From DASZHC01 sp035938215 (GTDB lineage Bacteria; Verrucomicrobiota; Verrucomicrobiia; Chthoniobacterales; JAFAMB01): a stretch of DNA of 13,643 bases. The stretch is taken from contig DASZHC010000135.1 in the NCBI GenBank assembly GCA_035938215.1, positions 1 through 13,643 of the forward strand, given 5' to 3'. Shown here one piece after another: positions 12,468 to 13,643 of the stretch (positions are counted from its first letter, which is position 1; the number at the start of each line of letters is the position of its first letter). A program made the position numbers and the translations under genes. The notes under the pieces were generated by a model. That model saw nothing but the letters and a program-made list of their open reading frames with translations, was not told the DNA's origin and did not search any database.

Positions 12468-12606
12468 TGCCCCATAGGCGCTAACTTGAGCTCACAAACG
12501 CGCTACGATGTAGGCGAACCCGTCTCGGTTTGCACGGTTTTGAAGCGCACAAAGCGGGACGCTTCGCCTACTTACGCTCAAGTTAGCGCTTGTGGAGATC
12601 TGCCCC
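12461..12606. mobile_element. MITE-like element: nested inverted repeats bounded by 13-bp direct repeats
   Basis: GGAGATCTGCCCC occurs at 12461-12473 and again at 12594-12606. Between the copies lies a symmetrical unit with perfect 14-bp outer arms GCGCTAACTTGAGC (12478-12491) and GCTCAAGTTAGCGC (12576-12589). Inner 9-bp arms GTAGGCGAA (12510-12518) and TTCGCCTAC (12563-12571) are nested inside. It has no coding capacity. The layout (target-like duplication, terminal inverted repeats, ~120 bases) fits a non-autonomous miniature element or a dispersed palindromic repeat. No matching transposase lies in the window; the tyrosine recombinase at 13006 would not normally make such direct repeats. 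Confidence 0.6.
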
Positions 12607-12709
12607 TACCGAATGAGACCGTTTCCACGGCCGGAAGACTAGACTAGCCTCCCGGCGAGCCGCGTTTTGATTTGACATCTTTGGGCGGCGGCGGCGCAGA
12701 AAACGGTTC

Positions 12710-12737
12710 TTGTCTTATGGGATTCGGAATATATAAT
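12710..12737 (+). promoter_or_regulatory. Candidate promoter upstream of the recombinase gene
   Basis: TTGTCT (12710-12715) and a perfect TATAAT (12732-12737) are separated by 16 bases, in an AT-rich island. It could drive the small frame at 12759 and the recombinase from 13006. Confidence 0.45.
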
Positions 12738-12758
12738 AACATTATATTCTATTGTTTT

Positions 12759-13022
12759 ATGATTTCCACAGCTCAAGAACGGTCTGCGGCTGCAACCATT
12801 CTCGCCATCTACCTGAAGGGATTCGATCAAGACCTTCTTCGGGTGCGCGAACCGCGTAGTCACATTGCGGAAAAATGGACGGAGCTTGAATGGCAGGCGC
12901 TTTTCCAGCCACCCATAGGCACAAGTACTTCACTACGAGAGAGAAAACCTATAGTAATCAACTATCGACAGCCCTGTACTGTTCCGACTATTGTTCCGAC
13001 GAAAAATGCCGAGCGTACATAA
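12759..13022 (+). CDS. Possible small leader ORF before the recombinase (87 aa)
   Basis: An ATG at 12759, about 20 bases after the candidate promoter, starts 87 codons that overlap the recombinase start by 17 bases. The first ~50 residues look like a helical protein (AQERSAAATILAIYLKGFDQ, then HIAEKWTELEWQALFQPP). The rest reads like non-coding translation (TVPTIVPTKNAERT). Short regulators or excisionase-like genes often sit here, but I see no winged-helix or HTH motif. It may be a decayed gene or a chance frame; its very early position on the transcript leaves little room for a ribosome site. Confidence 0.25.
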   Translation: MISTAQERSAAATILAIYLKGFDQDLLRVREPRSHIAEKWTELEWQALFQPPIGTSTSLRERKPIVINYRQPCTVPTIVPTKNAERT

Positions 13023-13643
13023 GGATTACAGGGGAAAAACACCTTTTTGGATCGGTGCATATGTTGACGAATTCGGTCGGCGCCGGAAGCAATCAACCAA
13101 AACTGAAGATAAGCGCGAAGCGAAAACGATTGTCGAGGGTTGGCAACGAGCCGCGGACCTAGCGCGCGCCGGCCGGCTCACGGAGAGCAAAGCGCGAGAG
13201 GTCGTCAACGACATACTGGAACGAACGGGTAAAAAGCGGATTTATGCACCGACTCTGCGGGGTTACCTGGAAGACTGGATCAAGAAAGAAAAAGGCACTA
13301 TTTCGGAAAATGCGTACGGCAAGAAGGAGCTTGTCGTCCGATTGTTACTGGAGGCGCTCGACGGCCGCGCAATGCTGCCAATTGAGGACATAACCGAAAC
13401 TGATATCGTCGGCTTCAGGGACAAGCTTCTCGCCGAAGGCCGACGCGCTAGGACAGTCAACAGCCTCGTGCGTGACATACTCTCGAAAGCATTCCGGGAC
13501 GCACAGAGAAGAGGTTTAATCCGTCTCAATCCTGTTGCGGCTCTCAAATCGATCCGCAGCGATCCACAAGTTGAGAAAGGAACATTTTCTCCGGAACAGA
13601 TCCGCCGGCTGATCGATGCGGCTGAAAAAGATTGGAAAGGAGC
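13006..13643 (+). CDS. Tyrosine recombinase / phage-type integrase, N-terminal part (runs off right edge)
   Basis: From the ATG at 13006, 212 codons are visible before the edge. The N-terminal arm-type DNA-binding region reads KDYRGKTPFWIGAYVDEFGR, then RRKQSTKTEDKREAKTI. The SAM-like core-binding domain (about 82-185) includes LRGYLEDWIKKE, ITETDIVGFRDKLLAEGR, TVNSLVRDILSKAFRDAQRR and LIRLNPVAAL. FSPEQIRRLIDAA (194-206) opens the catalytic domain; the R-H-R-Y residues lie off the window. Such enzymes integrate and excise islands or phages. The ribosome site is poor (GACGAAAA); a TTG at 12991 is an alternative start. Direct repeats TGTTCCGAC lie just before the ATG. Direction points rightward, so the island it serves may extend beyond the edge. 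Confidence 0.88.
   Translation, partial: MPSVHKDYRGKTPFWIGAYVDEFGRRRKQSTKTEDKREAKTIVEGWQRAADLARAGRLTESKAREVVNDILERTGKKRIYAPTLRGYLEDWIKKEKGTISENAYGKKELVVRLLLEALDGRAMLPIEDITETDIVGFRDKLLAEGRRARTVNSLVRDILSKAFRDAQRRGLIRLNPVAALKSIRSDPQVEKGTFSPEQIRRLIDAAEKDWKG

Noticed and set aside
12890..13162. 90-residue frame with Cys pairs (YCSDYCSDEKC)
   Set aside because: The cysteine pattern is produced by the TGTTCCGAC direct repeats, and the frame overlaps the recombinase gene.
1..13643. CRISPR array
   Set aside because: No regularly spaced repeats of 20-40 bases with unique spacers were seen; the repeats found are single inverted or direct pairs.

Overview
The window looks like soil-bacterial chromosome, most likely a Verrucomicrobium-type genome. 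That is an inference from gene style: a small secreted Tyr/His/Asp-rich protein, a two-domain cupredoxin, arylsulfatase debris, and many broken genes in mid-GC DNA. No marker gene fixes the taxon. The layout is an accessory or decaying region around one tRNA gene and one solid housekeeping-type gene.

Left part (1-2300): the N-terminal half of an AraC-type regulator runs off the left edge on the minus strand. Next to it lie a C-terminal scrap of a DJ-1/PfpI protein, a tiny secreted Tyr/His/Asp-rich protein, a metallo-beta-lactamase/rhodanese-type hydrolase broken by an internal deletion, and a short chimeric ORF carrying a Ser/Thr-kinase N-lobe scrap. A proline-rich micro-ORF and a strong hairpin follow. 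Middle-left (2299-5540): an intact exported two-domain cupredoxin, a HEPN-domain gene (MAE_28990-like) translationally coupled to the C-terminal remnant of a DUF262-type gene, a dense palindrome cluster, the domain V/VI end of a group II intron, a frameshifted hypothetical gene and an arylsulfatase scrap.

Centre (5738-7912): a minus-strand cluster of three very small genes whose ends are shared among them, one frameshifted, faces a divergent HTH regulator. The HTH gene overlaps another small ORF and is followed by a family 2 glycosyltransferase. Centre-right (8219-9835): a two-gene minus-strand unit (unknown protein plus HNH endonuclease), a GrlR-like small protein, and tRNA-Ser(GCT) with a good sigma70-like promoter.

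Right part (9836-13643): an intact oligopeptidase B-like S9 peptidase with signal-like N-terminus, a 390-base intergenic stretch with nested inverted repeats bounded by 13-base direct repeats (MITE-like), and the N-terminal part of a tyrosine recombinase running off the right edge. Intact accessory genes, fragments of several unrelated families, intron debris and a recombinase together suggest repeated insertion and deletion. The best candidates for unusual biology are the HEPN/DUF262 remnant, the HTH plus small-gene cluster, the palindrome cluster at 4542-4626, and the MITE-like element.
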